From NCBI RefSeq assembly GCF_001640805.2, contig NC_066844.1, positions 8,092,053 to 8,156,052 of the forward strand: a stretch of DNA of 64,000 bases, written 5' to 3'. Positions 1 to 11,800 of this stretch are shown piece after piece; the first letter of the stretch is position 1, and the number at the start of each line of letters is the position of its first letter. This stretch comes from Lates calcarifer. Its lineage: Eukaryota > Chordata > Actinopteri > Centropomidae. Below the pieces are notes generated by a model, which ran no database searches, was not told the DNA's origin, and saw nothing but the letters and a program-made list of their open reading frames with translations. Both the position numbers and the translations under genes were made by a program.

Positions 1-1521
1 GTTGCAGCCTTATGCTATAAAATAGCAGCCATTTTTCTGTATTGACTAATTTCTACTTTTTATATACAACTTGATTATATATACATACTTTTAACTAAAT
101 AACAATGTCAATGCAGGACCTTTGCTTGTGATGGAGTGTTTTTACAGTGTAGAATTATTAGTTTAACCTAAGTAAAGGAGGTGAACAGATGCAGCTAAAT
201 TGAAAATCAACTTAATATGACCCTCTTATGATGCAATGTTTGCAGTGATTTTCCTCATGCTATAAAGTTCTGGAGTTTTTGCCTCATTTAGTCTCCCCCC
301 TGTTCGTTGCTTTGTTAATGAAATTCCTAAAATGTGGCCTCCTGCAACATGCACACAAAGCCATGTTTCCCAAATCCCCTCTTAATAATGCAAAGACTTG
401 TAAAAGAACAAGTGAGATTTCTTCAGTGGCTAGACTGCTACCATGGAGCCTTATCCCTCTAAAACCCCACAAAAATCTCCTTATCTTCAGTCACCTCGTC
501 TACACCGTCCACCCTACTACAACACCCTAATCTTGACCCCAGCCCGCTCTTCCCCACTCCCCTAATCCTGACCTCCCTCTCCTCCCCTCCCTTCCCCTCC
601 TCCTGTCTCCCTCCGGCTGTGTCAGTATAACGAATGCACTCCCATCCTGAAACCCAGCATGCCACCGGGCCGTGATGGATGTGCACATCATGGCCGCAGT
701 TTACAAAGCCTTGGTGAATACAGTGCAGCCACCCCAGATCCTGTCAGCTGAGCCCCCTCCACCCCCGGAACCCTACCCCCCACGCCCCCTGCACTCGGCC
801 CTTAACGCTGCACACAGAGGGGCTCCCTGCTAGTAACAACTCTTAAAACCTGATAGTAGAGATGGTGGAAAACCTCATCCATAAATGTCAACCCCCTTCT
901 CTCTCCAGCCCCCACCGCTAACACCAACAGCAACCGCGGAGAGTTTTAGTTCACTCTGGCACTTTATGGGGGTCTTACACAGGAAAGCTCTGGTGTGAAA
1001 TTGAAGATGAATTGTCGTCACTTAAGAATGTTCTGCACAGACGTAGAGAGAGTGATTGCTTATTTTGTTTGTGCAATAAAATTCTTTTTTCCCCCTCCAC
1101 TTTTTCTTCTGTAATAGCGTTATTCATGTCTCAAGCAACGGGCCGTTAAACTGTAAATCAAACAGGAATCCTGAGACGGTCAGACATATCTTTCATACAA
1201 CAAAACCTCCATCAATAACCCTTTACCTTTGTGCGAACTGGCAAAAATATTACATTGGCTATCTGTTTCATCCCATTCCTAACTTTCCACAACCCTAAAG
1301 TTGCACGCTTAGACAGTAACCTGAGCTCTGCAGTGATATTGCAACTCCCCGGAAACAGGAATCTGTGTTTGTGTAGCTGTGTGTGTGTGTGTTTGCAGAG
1401 TAGGAAGTAGTAGATTGAGGGACAGCGTCAGACCCTAAGCCCCAAGATCAGCCACCTGTGTGTTATCAAGGGCAGCCTGATAATCCTCCCTGCCCTGTAT
1501 CTGCCCTCTTTGCCTCCACAT

Positions 1522-1556
<35 letters not shown>

Positions 1557-3100
1557 ACGTCGCTGGTTTACTCCTCAACATCACTCCCTGCGCAAACTAT
1601 CTCTATAACTCAGTTCTGAAAACACACCACATATAAAATGTTATTATATTTGCAGTCAGGAGGTGGGGAGTCTGCATTTGTGATCCATTTTGTGTTGCAG
1701 GGTGTTATTATCTAACGCAATCAAAATATTTCTCATGTGTGAATTTGAAGTTCAAAAACCTCCAGCTCCTCCAGGCAGCAGAGAAAATAAACCCACTTCA
1801 CTTCTGATGGAGGGGGGGGGATTCTTTTTTTTTCCACCACATAATTCAAACGCACAGAGAAGGATGGGAGCAGGTGAAGACCTCAAGATGCAAATCAAGA
1901 GAATATGAGCCCCAGCTGTAGACTATAATTTCCTCATCAAGAAGAAAGACATACTGTCACAAGAGCTGCTTCAATTCCAAACCACATCTCAACAGGTAAT
2001 TAGACATCAGCCGTCCCCTCTTTAACCAAACCTACAGCAGGGTCTTTCTGAGCCCAAAATGCAGGAGCCAACATGTCAACCGCACAATGCGACCACAAAC
2101 CACCTCGACACTTAATTTGGAATTTTTCACTTGCTCCCTCTGACCTGTTTTTGCCATTTACTCCTGCAGACATTTCCAAAGGGGGAAACTCCATTGCCGA
2201 AACATAGGTAAACCTATCCAACAAGGGAGCCCATTCTTTTGAAGGATCACTAAATTTCGAGTGTAATTTAATTCCCGCATGCCTCCTGTCCCGTATCGCG
2301 GCTGCGTGTCTCCGAGGTACAAAACCACAGTAAATAATGGCCCGGGGTCTCCACCTCTACTCGCCAGGCTGTTATTCCTGTACAGTAGAGAAATCATAAA
2401 GGGACAGCGGCCATAAATATACATCGTCCAACAGCTCTATAAAGACTCCACAGATGGGAATTATGGTTGTGCTAAGGTGTATGCATAAATTAAATATCAT
2501 AAAGCCTTGAAATAAGATGCCTATTGTTATAGTGTAGTACATTAAGTGCTGTATAATGTGATGGATGGAACAAACATGCATGGGAGTTTTGGAGTAAGTA
2601 GCATTACATGGACATGGACAAAGCAGAGGACACACTTTATGATGAACTTGCAGGAATTATGGAAAGAGGTGAAGAACAGGACTTTGAGAGACAATTTTAA
2701 GATTACTTGATGATTACAGATGCTAATTAGTGGGTTGCTTCATGGTAAATATTGAAGTGAGAATAATTAGGCCTGATAGGTAACCAGCAAAATGCACACA
2801 AGGTTGCAGATTCCCTCCCCTCACCATCAGGTAACACAGAAAATGTTACAAGCCCTCTCTAGAATCAAAGTTTGATTTGTCCGTATTGTGTAAAATGGTG
2901 GGCTCTGTTCCCTTTGTAGACATGAAGGGCGAAGTCTAAGCTAACAAAAATGGGATGAAAACATTTTGGTTTTGAAGTCACTGTGAACTGTTCTGTGAGC
3001 ACTTAAACATGTGGAGTGTAACCAGCACATTGACAAAATGATGCCAAAGGGTCCTGACCAAGCATCCGTATGTGATGAGCAAGACACAAGTGTGTGTAGT
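1..3100. other. Non-coding upstream DNA
   Basis: No exon or recognisable protein. A cytosine/pyrimidine-rich plus strand (about 500-620), a (CA)n tract at 1522-1553 and a G9 run near 1813-1821. Open frames here are short and show no family similarity. Confidence 0.6.
1522..1553. repeat. (CA)n microsatellite
   Basis: About 16 uninterrupted CA units after TG. Confidence 0.95.
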
Positions 3101-3104
3101 TGTT

Positions 3105-3295
3105 CAGTTGTTCACTTATAACTTCAAATGCCAACCTCATGGTGGCGCAGGAGGAAAAGTAAGAGGTTCAACAAAGTCATTAAGATTTATCCTCTGGGAA
3201 CCATAAATGTCTGAACAAAATTCCATTGCAAACCATCCTGTAGCTGTTAAGATATTTCAGTCTGGACCAACCAAGTGACAGACTACTGGTGATAG
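3105..3295. repeat. Interspersed repeat relic, family A
   Basis: Contains CCAACCTCATGGTGGCGC, a following AGGAAAAGT, CAAAGTCATTA and ATATTTCAGTCTGGACCAA. I recognise this order as a very common percomorph interspersed repeat. The family name is not assigned. A second relic lies at 29270-29850. Confidence 0.6.
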
Positions 3296-3559
3296 GCTGG
3301 CTAAAAACGATCCAAGTTGCATTTTCATTTTTTCATGTTCTTTGTGTACTACAGTATTAAGTAGACAATGAAAATATGTCCCTGATTTCTTTCTTGAGGA
3401 GAGACATTGGAGTTGATCATACTAAGAAACTGAGGTGTTTGTTGTAGTCAAAGAACTGTCTATAATAAGAGGATTCTTGGTTTGCAGACGTGACACTGTT
3501 CACTTTGATTTCAAGTGTTGTGGCGATCCAAACAAAGTCCTGCATTCTGGTCTTAGTTC

Positions 3560-3805
3560 CACATCACATCCTCAGGGCCCCACCCTGGTAATCCGACACC
3601 ACTTCCCCTCTTCACGAGCAAAAGCGGGAATGAAATCTATCGTTTCCAGATCAGTGGAGGGGGGAGAGTGCGCGCGGGTGGGGAGGTGAAGCGGGAGGAA
3701 TAGCGTGACCTTCTTTGATCCGCTCTGAAGGTCTTCCTCATTCCCACCCTCCTTCTGCCCGCCTCGCACGCATGTTCGGCCCTGCCAAGCACCTGTCTGC
3801 AGGTA
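3560..3805. promoter_or_regulatory. CpG-rich patch, candidate regulatory element
   Basis: G+C-rich with clustered CpGs (for example GTGCGCGCGGGTG at 3668-3680 and CCGCCTCGCACGCATGTTCG at 3760-3779) in otherwise CpG-poor DNA. It contains CTTTGAT (3713-3719), a TCF/LEF-type core, and ends near CTGCAG/GTATGA, which looks like a splice donor. It could be a distal enhancer, an alternative first exon or a chance patch. Confidence 0.3.
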
Positions 3806-4239
3806 TGAAATTAGAGAGAGAAAGAGAGAGAGAGATTCAGGACTCTTTGCTTGCGCACAATGTTGTCTCTGGTCTCACCTGCCCGTCCTCATCCTTGCCC
3901 CTGCTTATCTCTTCATCCTTATCTGCTCTCACCACATCTGTCAGCATCAATATCTCAAAGTAAATTACAGACTCAGAGTGGCACAAAATGGAGGCAATGA
4001 TGATTACAATCAGACAAGGGGATATGCCATCCAGTAGTGTTTTAAAACCAAACACACTCTCTGTGTCTGATGTACTTAATGTACTTAATGTACCTGCACA
4101 GCTTTCCTGTTTTGACCTTCTCCACTGAAAAGCAGTCACTACATTCAACAAACTCTCTCTTCAGCTCCTTATCACCTGCTGAGCATGAGGAAAATCCAGA
4201 GGACGAAGAAGCTGTTCTCAGTGGCATTAGTTAGGACCC

Positions 4240-4785
4240 CCCCCAATTTTCTCCCATGATTTCTCCTGTCCTTTTGTGTGTTGTCTGTCCCCTGTCTGTT
4301 GTTAATCCTGCATGTGTGTATGTGTGTCTGCTGGGCGTGGCTTACTGATTCCCGCCCCTGCCAATTCACCTACACACCTGAGACTCATCTGCCTATCCAC
4401 CGCCCATTAGCTGATGTATTTAAACCCTGGATTTTCAATCTCCAGCCTTTGCCAGATTGTTCAGTCACTCACTGTGGTCTAAACACTATGGCTCACTGCC
4501 TTTGAACTTTGTTTTGCCAGTTTGTCCATTTGCTCAATTGTTTGCCACCACCCAGACCTTACCTGTTGCTAGCCTTGTCTTCATCTGCCCTGCTCTCCAG
4601 CATACAAACTCCTGGCCAAATCCCTGCCTACCAGTTCTGTTCAATTCTTGTTTAGAAACCTGCCTCAGTCCAGCTAACTTACAATCCAACTCTAAGACCC
4701 AAGCTTAACAATAAATACTTTAAAACTTCACCTACTCCCGAGTCTGTTCTGACCATTGCAATTTTACAATTTAACAGAGGCTTTG
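4240..4785 (+). repeat. LTR-like non-autonomous element relic, copy 1
   Basis: Pyrimidine-rich plus strand with GTATTTAAACCC (TATA-like, near 4416-4427), TTGCCAGATTGTTC at 4449-4462, an AATAAA near 4709 and a terminal GAGTCTGTTCTGACC. The TATA box plus poly(A) signal layout is that of a retroelement LTR. Shares the 14-bp TTGCCAGATTGTTC exactly with the copy at 5641-5654. Confidence 0.55.
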
Positions 4786-5511
4786 TTTTTGCAGAATCAG
4801 AAACTTCTCAGTTTGAGGCAGTTAAGAATTATATCTAAAAGAAAGAAGAAAACTGAACAACAAAAATTCAAGATGAAACTCTGTCAGTGGGATACAGACT
4901 GGAGCTCCAGTCAGTGTTGACGTCAGGTTAATGCCCTGCTGGTGTTTACACCAGTTCACACATATCAATTCATCACTTCTGATAAGCTGCTTATGTTTAT
5001 ACTAGTTAAAGATACACGTCAAATTATCAAGATCATGATAAATCCCTGCTCCTCTTTAAATATTCTGTTGTAAACGTGTTGATTCTTCAGTGACATTTTG
5101 TTGGAATATACAAATTGGAGACATCCCGCACAGTTGGGTGATACTGTCAACTCATAAAATCATTTAACACACTCTGGGTTTGGACTTAGTGGATCAATAA
5201 CTGAGGTCTGGCTGTTTGGGTGGAGCAAAAATAAGCTGCAAACACAACACTGACAAATTAACCAAAAAATCTTCTTTGACAGAAATGTATTTTTAACATT
5301 GTGTTCTACACTCATGATCCTTACTCCAATTGTTTTAGGTTATTTTATTTTCTCTGTTTGGCCATTTTGTGACATTTTTGTTGTATTCAATGGTACAGTG
5401 TTTTCTGTGCACCTCTGAAGCACCTTGTAAGAAATGATGTTTATTTACGTTCAAAGCAAAAATCGTCACTAAATCCACTTATGGGTCTACAGAAATTCGT
5501 AATGCCCTGTT

Positions 5512-5514
<3 letters not shown>

Positions 5515-5542
<28 letters not shown>

Positions 5543-5552
5543 CTGTGTGTGT
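5515..5552. repeat. (GT)n microsatellite
   Basis: About 14 GT units, one CT interruption, then five more. Confidence 0.95.
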
Positions 5553-6080
5553 CAAGGGTGTGGCTCAGCTGGCTCATCTCCACACCTGCTCTTCATCAAC
5601 CCATCAGCTCCAGTGTAAGAACCTGGGCTTTCCTCATTCATTGCCAGATTGTTCCACCATCTCAGTGCTATCAGGTTCCCGGCCACTCTGTCTTTGATTT
5701 AGTTATGAGTAATGTTTCAGTAACCTTGGACGCGCTGTCCTCCCACCTCCACACTTACCACCTGCAAACCTGCAAACCTCCAGCCAGTCTCTTCCAACAT
5801 ACCTCACTCTCCTGGCTGCCTGTCCCTGCCTTTGTCATCCCCCGATCCTTTCAGCTATTTCTATTGAAACATGTTACTTTTTTTGCAACCTCTCTTCCCA
5901 TGTGTTGCCCTTTTTTAATTAGGAGAGTAAGGAGAGAACCCTGATCAAGCACCTTTGAGAGCTTTGTGCACTTCTACATCACGTTTTTCTTCTCACGTAT
6001 ATCAACTTGTATCTTTTGCATATGCAGAAAGTCATAAAATAAAATCTGCCTCAAGCTTTCCAGCAGACCACCATCATAGG
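5553..6080 (+). repeat. LTR-like non-autonomous element relic, copy 2
   Basis: Same organisation as the 4240-4785 copy: GGTGTGGCT start, TTGCCAGATTGTTC at 5641-5654, a pyrimidine-rich body, and AATAAA about 20 nt before the end (near 6040). The 141-codon open frame inside it is an accident of this repeat, not a gene. Confidence 0.5.
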
Positions 6081-6437
6081 TAGTGAAACTGCTGTCATTG
6101 CCCCCAGAGGTGCTATCTGTTGTAAGGATCAGCTCTCACCTCGGCCGGCCTCCTCACATCTCTCTCTAATCTTTCAGACTGGGACTAGAGGCCTTTGCAG
6201 AGACCTCCAGTGGAATGTACCAAGTCATGAGACCGCCACTGCTGCATCCCTCCCTCCCTCCCCTATTTCTCTCCCTCTTTTATGCACAGACTGTTGAATA
6301 CAGCAATAAACGTGGAGGATATGAGACACAATAGTAGCCGACCCGGGTCACCTTAAATATAGTCAAGGTGTGTTTGATTTACCACACAAGGTTTGATAGC
6401 ATTGCCGTAAAACTGGAAGGTCTGTGTGCCAGGCAGG

Positions 6438-6504
6438 ATAAATCAAGCAAACCTCACATACCATAAATCAAAACACATGTTCAATCCAGCAATAGGCCTA
6501 TTTT
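6438..6504. repeat. Duplicated motif, copy 1
   Basis: About 66 bp starting ATAAATCAAG and containing AAACACATGTTCA; roughly 79% identical by hand alignment to 7510-7576. Not a microsatellite. Confidence 0.55.
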
Positions 6505-6882
6505 TAATCCTTAAAAATGTGCTGCACACATTACATAATGATCTACTTCTGCTGTTTCGTAGGAGGTTGATGCTAAAAGAATGTGATGATTACGTGTTAC
6601 ATCGCTCATAAATCATCGGCGGCGGTGGGTGGGTGGTGTCAACATCTCAAGTTAGCCTGTAAAAGGTTTCGCTCGGCCTGTGGAGTTAATCCAACATGAC
6701 TTTTGCATGTCAGGATCCCATTTGCAGCCCGGAACAAAATTTCTTTTGCCGGCTGAGGTCGAGTAAAATAATATGTGGGCAGATTTGCAAAGGCAACTGA
6801 TATGGATCCAAATGGCAGATGACAGCAGCAACAGAACGGAGCGTTAATGCATGCGAGTGTGCATGTGTCTGAAGGGTGAACA

Positions 6883-6907
6883 TGTGTGTGTGTGTGTGTG
6901 TGTGTGT
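6883..6907. repeat. (TG)n microsatellite
   Basis: About 12 TG units, with further degenerate TG-rich sequence on both sides. Confidence 0.95.
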
Positions 6908-7509
6908 TTGTTCAAGTGTTTCCTTTATATGTGTCCGTGTGCATGTGCCTGCACATTCCCTGTAGCGGGAGATCCATCATCTGGGTCATATTACAAAGCA
7001 GTGGGGATCCTCGGTCAATTCCGGCTGACGGATGAAAAGAAGACCTAAGATGGCAGCTATGTCAATAACAGGCGCGGCCTCTGCTGACATCTGCCAGGCT
7101 CAAACCCTCACCCTCTCACCCCATTAGCTCCATTTTGTACGCCAAACCAACCAGATGTGACTCCTGCCCACATCTGTCATGGCCATGACCCCGCAACCTC
7201 ACCAGGGTTCAAATTTTAATTCACTTACTTAGTTAAGTTTTAAAATAAGACTGCTGTTTAGCTGTTAATAGATGGGAATAATTATTTATTGCTTGCAAAA
7301 CATACCCATACTCATCCCTTCACAGTTGCCTGCCAAACAAGCCCCTAAAATAGCAGCAGTGCTGAAGCATACAGTATATTGCTGTAATTAAATTAGATTT
7401 GCTGAAATGCTTTATCTAAATTACAGTTTGGATGTGCTTCACGAAAGCATTGACTTGATTTTCCATTTTGGAGGACAATGACAATGCAATATGCGCCGCG
7501 CTAAGCAGC

Positions 7510-7576
7510 ATAAATCAAGAAATCATCACATAGCATAAATTGAAACACATGTTCAGTCCAGGCACAGGCTCATTTA
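7510..7576. repeat. Duplicated motif, copy 2
   Basis: Direct repeat of 6438-6504, about 1.07 kb downstream. Both copies keep ATAAATCAAG, TCACATA, CATAAAT and AAACACATGTTCA in the same order and spacing. Confidence 0.55.
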
Positions 7577-7716
7577 AGAATTAAACTAATAAGAAACACT
7601 TGTATTCAGTTCCAGAATGCTGCATATGCGATAATCTCACGCAGGGGCTCAATGTAAGTTCAGATATGATGATTGTATGTTGAAGAACAACAACCTGGGA
7701 GGCACTATAGGGGATT

Positions 7717-7729
7717 GGGGGGGGGGGGG
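7717..7729. repeat. G13 homopolymer
   Basis: Thirteen consecutive G on the plus strand. Confidence 0.95.
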
Positions 7730-8696
7730 TGGTCACATTTTTAAGGTAGCACATTCTTGTTCAAGAGGAGGACTTTGCTATCTATGATCTCTCCTCTAAC
7801 AGAGAAGATATGAGAAGTAAAACCAGAGATATGTCACATGCCATGAGATTATCCACCTCTTCAGAAGTAAAGATAGAGCGGGGCAAGTGTAAAGTTTCCA
7901 CCTCCCCATCCTCTCTATCCTGTTACAGATTTACTTCTATGGTAGACACTGTAGATTAAAAAGAAGCAGTGGAAGTAACACAACTAAACTTTAAAGGTTT
8001 GATTCCAACAAAGAAATACAGCAGTAAGCATGCTTCTTGTCTGTAGTTAAAGGTAGCTTACCACTATAGGAGGTAAGCTAGCTAGCTGGGCTTTTACGTA
8101 AGAGCAGATAAACACAGTATAATCCATTTGTTACACTTCTGCTCTGGTGTTTTTGGATTTGAGAAGGTGATTAAACAAGACACCACCCATCAAACTCCAT
8201 ACACGCCATTTTGGCCTGTGGAGAAATCTAAAGCTTGACAGGCCTGTTGTGCTTAGTTACGGTTGCTAAGCCTTGATTAGTCAATCGCTGCAAGCAGTCA
8301 ATTATCGATTTAGACAAACACAAACAAAACATTCTGTTTCGACCCAATAGCGGTTCAAGTGTTAAAAGCAAACCTTGGCTGACATGCTAACAGTGCAACC
8401 CCACTCTGATATGTTTCGTTTCACTAATGGAGATGGAAACTTTGCAGAATTGGAGTGACAGTGAAGCAGCTGTGGCAACCTGCAGCCCTGGAATAAAAAA
8501 AGAAAAGAAAAAAAAAGCCTGTGGTTGGTAATCATCTGTTAATGATCAGTGCTTCTGAATATTTGCTCAGCTTTTCCCTGATTGTAAATATCTGCCAGTG
8601 ACATTCCATCTGGCTCACACTGTCACTGTCAGGAGACACTTAACGGCCCTATCTATGTCTCAGCTGCCAGTGCTCCTCTTTGAATCTATGTTACTG

Positions 8697-8727
<31 letters not shown>

Positions 8728-8820
8728 CTCTTGTGAAACTGTTCTTGATTTATGCACCAGCCTTTATGCATGCCTGTATGTTCCTGCGCCTTTTGCGTAA
8801 ATTAAAAAAAAAAAAAAAAA
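8697..8820. repeat. (GT)n tract and A17 run
   Basis: (GT)14 at 8697-8724 and an A17 homopolymer at 8804-8820, the latter possibly the tail of an old retroposed element. Confidence 0.85.
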
Positions 8821-11800
8821 CATTACCAACCAGGTATATTGCAGAGGAGGAATCCAGTTTGCTGCACCAAATCTGTATGACAACAGATCAGTGTGTGTAC
8901 ACATAGCCCCTCAGCAGCTTCATATGCCAACATCTGGAGTCCCTGTGGTGTGTGGATGCAGGGTGATTGTTTGGCAAAGCAGCGCAGTAGCACAACGAAC
9001 AACTGCCACGAACAAGCATCTTGTCAGAAGATGAATAACTGACAGCTTTATTATCATCTCGCCACCCTTCAGTATTGTCACAAAGACTGTCATTAAGTTA
9101 CTGTTTGTGGCAAAACACTTTGTAATAACAATCAAGGTTCCTCTTTAGATATATTTGTAGACCAAGCAACCCTCACAATTAATAATACATAAAAATACAG
9201 GCATTATCTAATGTCTGTAAAACTCCAGTGCGAGGAATTATACTTAAAATGATGTAGGGTGTCTCAGGTGTTTACACCTATCAGCGACTGTATTAAAAAC
9301 CCACAGTACTATCACAGTATGGCAGATACATTCTCTCTCTGTGAGCGTGAAAACTGCTCCCACTTTGCAGTAAATGATGGCAGACATGATGGCATTCCTC
9401 CTCTCGCTCACCCTGTAGCGTGTTTAGACATCTGCAGCAGTGTGGGATTACAACATCGGACTCAAACGCAGTGCCTATCTCCTCATCAGCACATTTAGGA
9501 AACATCAAAACATCACAGTATCTCAAGCCTCACCTGGTTACACCACCTCGGCACTGTCAAAAAAAACCAGAGTCTTTGAATACGATCTGCACTGTTAAGC
9601 TTCAGGTGACAGCAGGAGCAAAACCTGGCACGGATGCACTGTGGTTTATTTTCTTTACAGGAGAAAGAACAAAGAATAATGTGCCAGAGATGTGGGTGTC
9701 TCTTTTTTTTTTCCTTTTTGCTGGCTGTTTGTCTGAGCTATGCATCGAAGGGGCAGGGATGTGAATGTCTCATTAAAAAGTGGGGTCCTATCTGCAGCAT
9801 AATGTGTAGCTGTGTGTTGGGTGTATATCCTGTTTGTTAACACATGCACAAAGACACTACACTACATTACACTGTACAGTTTGGGCTGCAGTGTTAGGCC
9901 ATTCTAGTAATAAGGAGTGACTTATTTTATTTTCAACGATACACATACTTCTGCTTTCTTTGCTCTAATTTAGCTTGTATGTGTCTACTTTAAAGCTCAC
10001 TGATTCTCAGTCCTACGGGGGGCGCTACTAGCTCATAGAGGGACCTGATAACGGGCCTCAGTCCAAATAGCCAGAACACAAAATGACCAGCATGAATGAA
10101 CCCAGTCTAAAGTTTCTGTGTGAATATGCAGTCCATGTGTACGTGTATGTGATTGTGTGTATGTGTGTGAGTGTGTTTGTGTGTGTTGACATGTAGGATG
10201 TGTGCCCAAGCAAACACACACCACACACATAGCCCACCACAGTTGATAGCTCGTGCTTGGTGGAGGAGTATTAGTTACAGGATTGAGAAATTATTTGATT
10301 ATAAAATAGCGTCGACTGTGTGTTCTTAAGCAACTCTTGCCAGCTCCTGTATGTGTGTGCCAGCAGGAGGCCGGGCCCAGTAGTTTGTGTGTGTGGGAGT
10401 GTGTGTTTGCGGGTGGATGTATGAGTCTGTGTATTAGAGACAGGAAAGGGGAAAATGGGAGTGAGGGTGAGATTAAAAAATTGTGTATGCATTTCATTTA
10501 CATAAATATCAGTGTGTACTTGTGTGCATCTGCATGTGTCAGTGTTTGTGTGTGTGTGTGTGTGTGTGTGTGCGTGCGCGCATTCCTGAGAGGATCCTGA
10601 ACGGATCAAAGCTGCTGACACCCCAGGCAGCGTCCTCCTGAGGGAGCCAGCTGTCAGATCTCGGATCAGAGATCAGCGGCGTCTGTCCTCCCTCCTCTTC
10701 ACTCTCTGTGGGGTCTGTCACAGCAAGTTAGCACTTACCCAGAGGCACTGATCAACAATCAGATTAGGCTCTCCTGAAATAATAGCCGAGACGACTGAGC
10801 AGCAAGGATGGGACTGTCCAAGGAAATAGTAGCCGCAGAGAGGGTGCTGTCGTGTTTTGGGTTTACTTTGTGAGACAAGAGACATGAGGAGTCAGATGTT
10901 CAGAACAACAGTTTAGCCAAATAAACCAGATGATCCAAAACTTTAAAGATTTAAACCAGGGCACCCCTTTAACCTGTTGGATGCTTTTTCTGACTGCTGA
11001 GCACCTAGAGAACTCAAGTGTTGTATTAAAATCAAGTAAACATTGCCAAGTTTTCATGCAGTACTGTCTCGTAAGAATTACATTTATATATTCCTGATTT
11101 GAAACAGCAAATGCATTTTAAAGGAAACACAATGCTCCCAGGTTTTGTATCAACAGGAATGAGAATGTGTAAACACATCAACAATGTTGATACTGGGTGT
11201 GTAAGTAAAATGTGCGCTCACAGCGCTTTGTTATGTTTAGGTAAAGATTTGGATTCTTGTTTTCATGTAAGAACAGTCCACAGCATCCTGAAATGAGACA
11301 AATGTTTATTGTACTGACATTTAACCAAAACCACGGCTCAGGACGAGAATCCTCTGAATCTGAGTCCAAAGTCTGGCACTCTATACTCCAACCATCCACC
11401 CAACAACCTTCTCCCTGCAATTTCTGTGTGGTAAAAAAAATGTGGTGTAGTGTTTTACTTGATAAAAATGTTGCCTGCAGGCAGCAGTATCTTTTCTTAC
11501 CATAACATAATTAAAAAACCATTGTTTTATTACATTATTAAAGCATGAATAAACATAGTTTACTGGAGACATGGTTGTTGTATATTGTTGGCCCATCTTT
11601 CAGGCACCTTTGTTGGCAACCACTGGTCTAAACCACCTCCTTCAGAGGTAAAACTGAAGGAAAATTCCTCATTGCACAAGTAAACTGTATGTCTATGGAA
11701 AACATGTTATGCCTACAGTTAGCAGGACACCTGTTGGTTGAGCAATTAACTTGGAAAGTAGAGTGTTATTGTTACAGATGGGAACGATGGCAAAAAAAAT

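Noticed and set aside
5519..5944. Plus-strand open frame of 141 codons
   Set aside because: Begins in a (TG)n microsatellite and runs through an LTR-like repeat relic.
10271..10621. Open frames in the TG/CA-rich stretch
   Set aside because: Products are Thr-His or Cys-Val repeats of a microsatellite.
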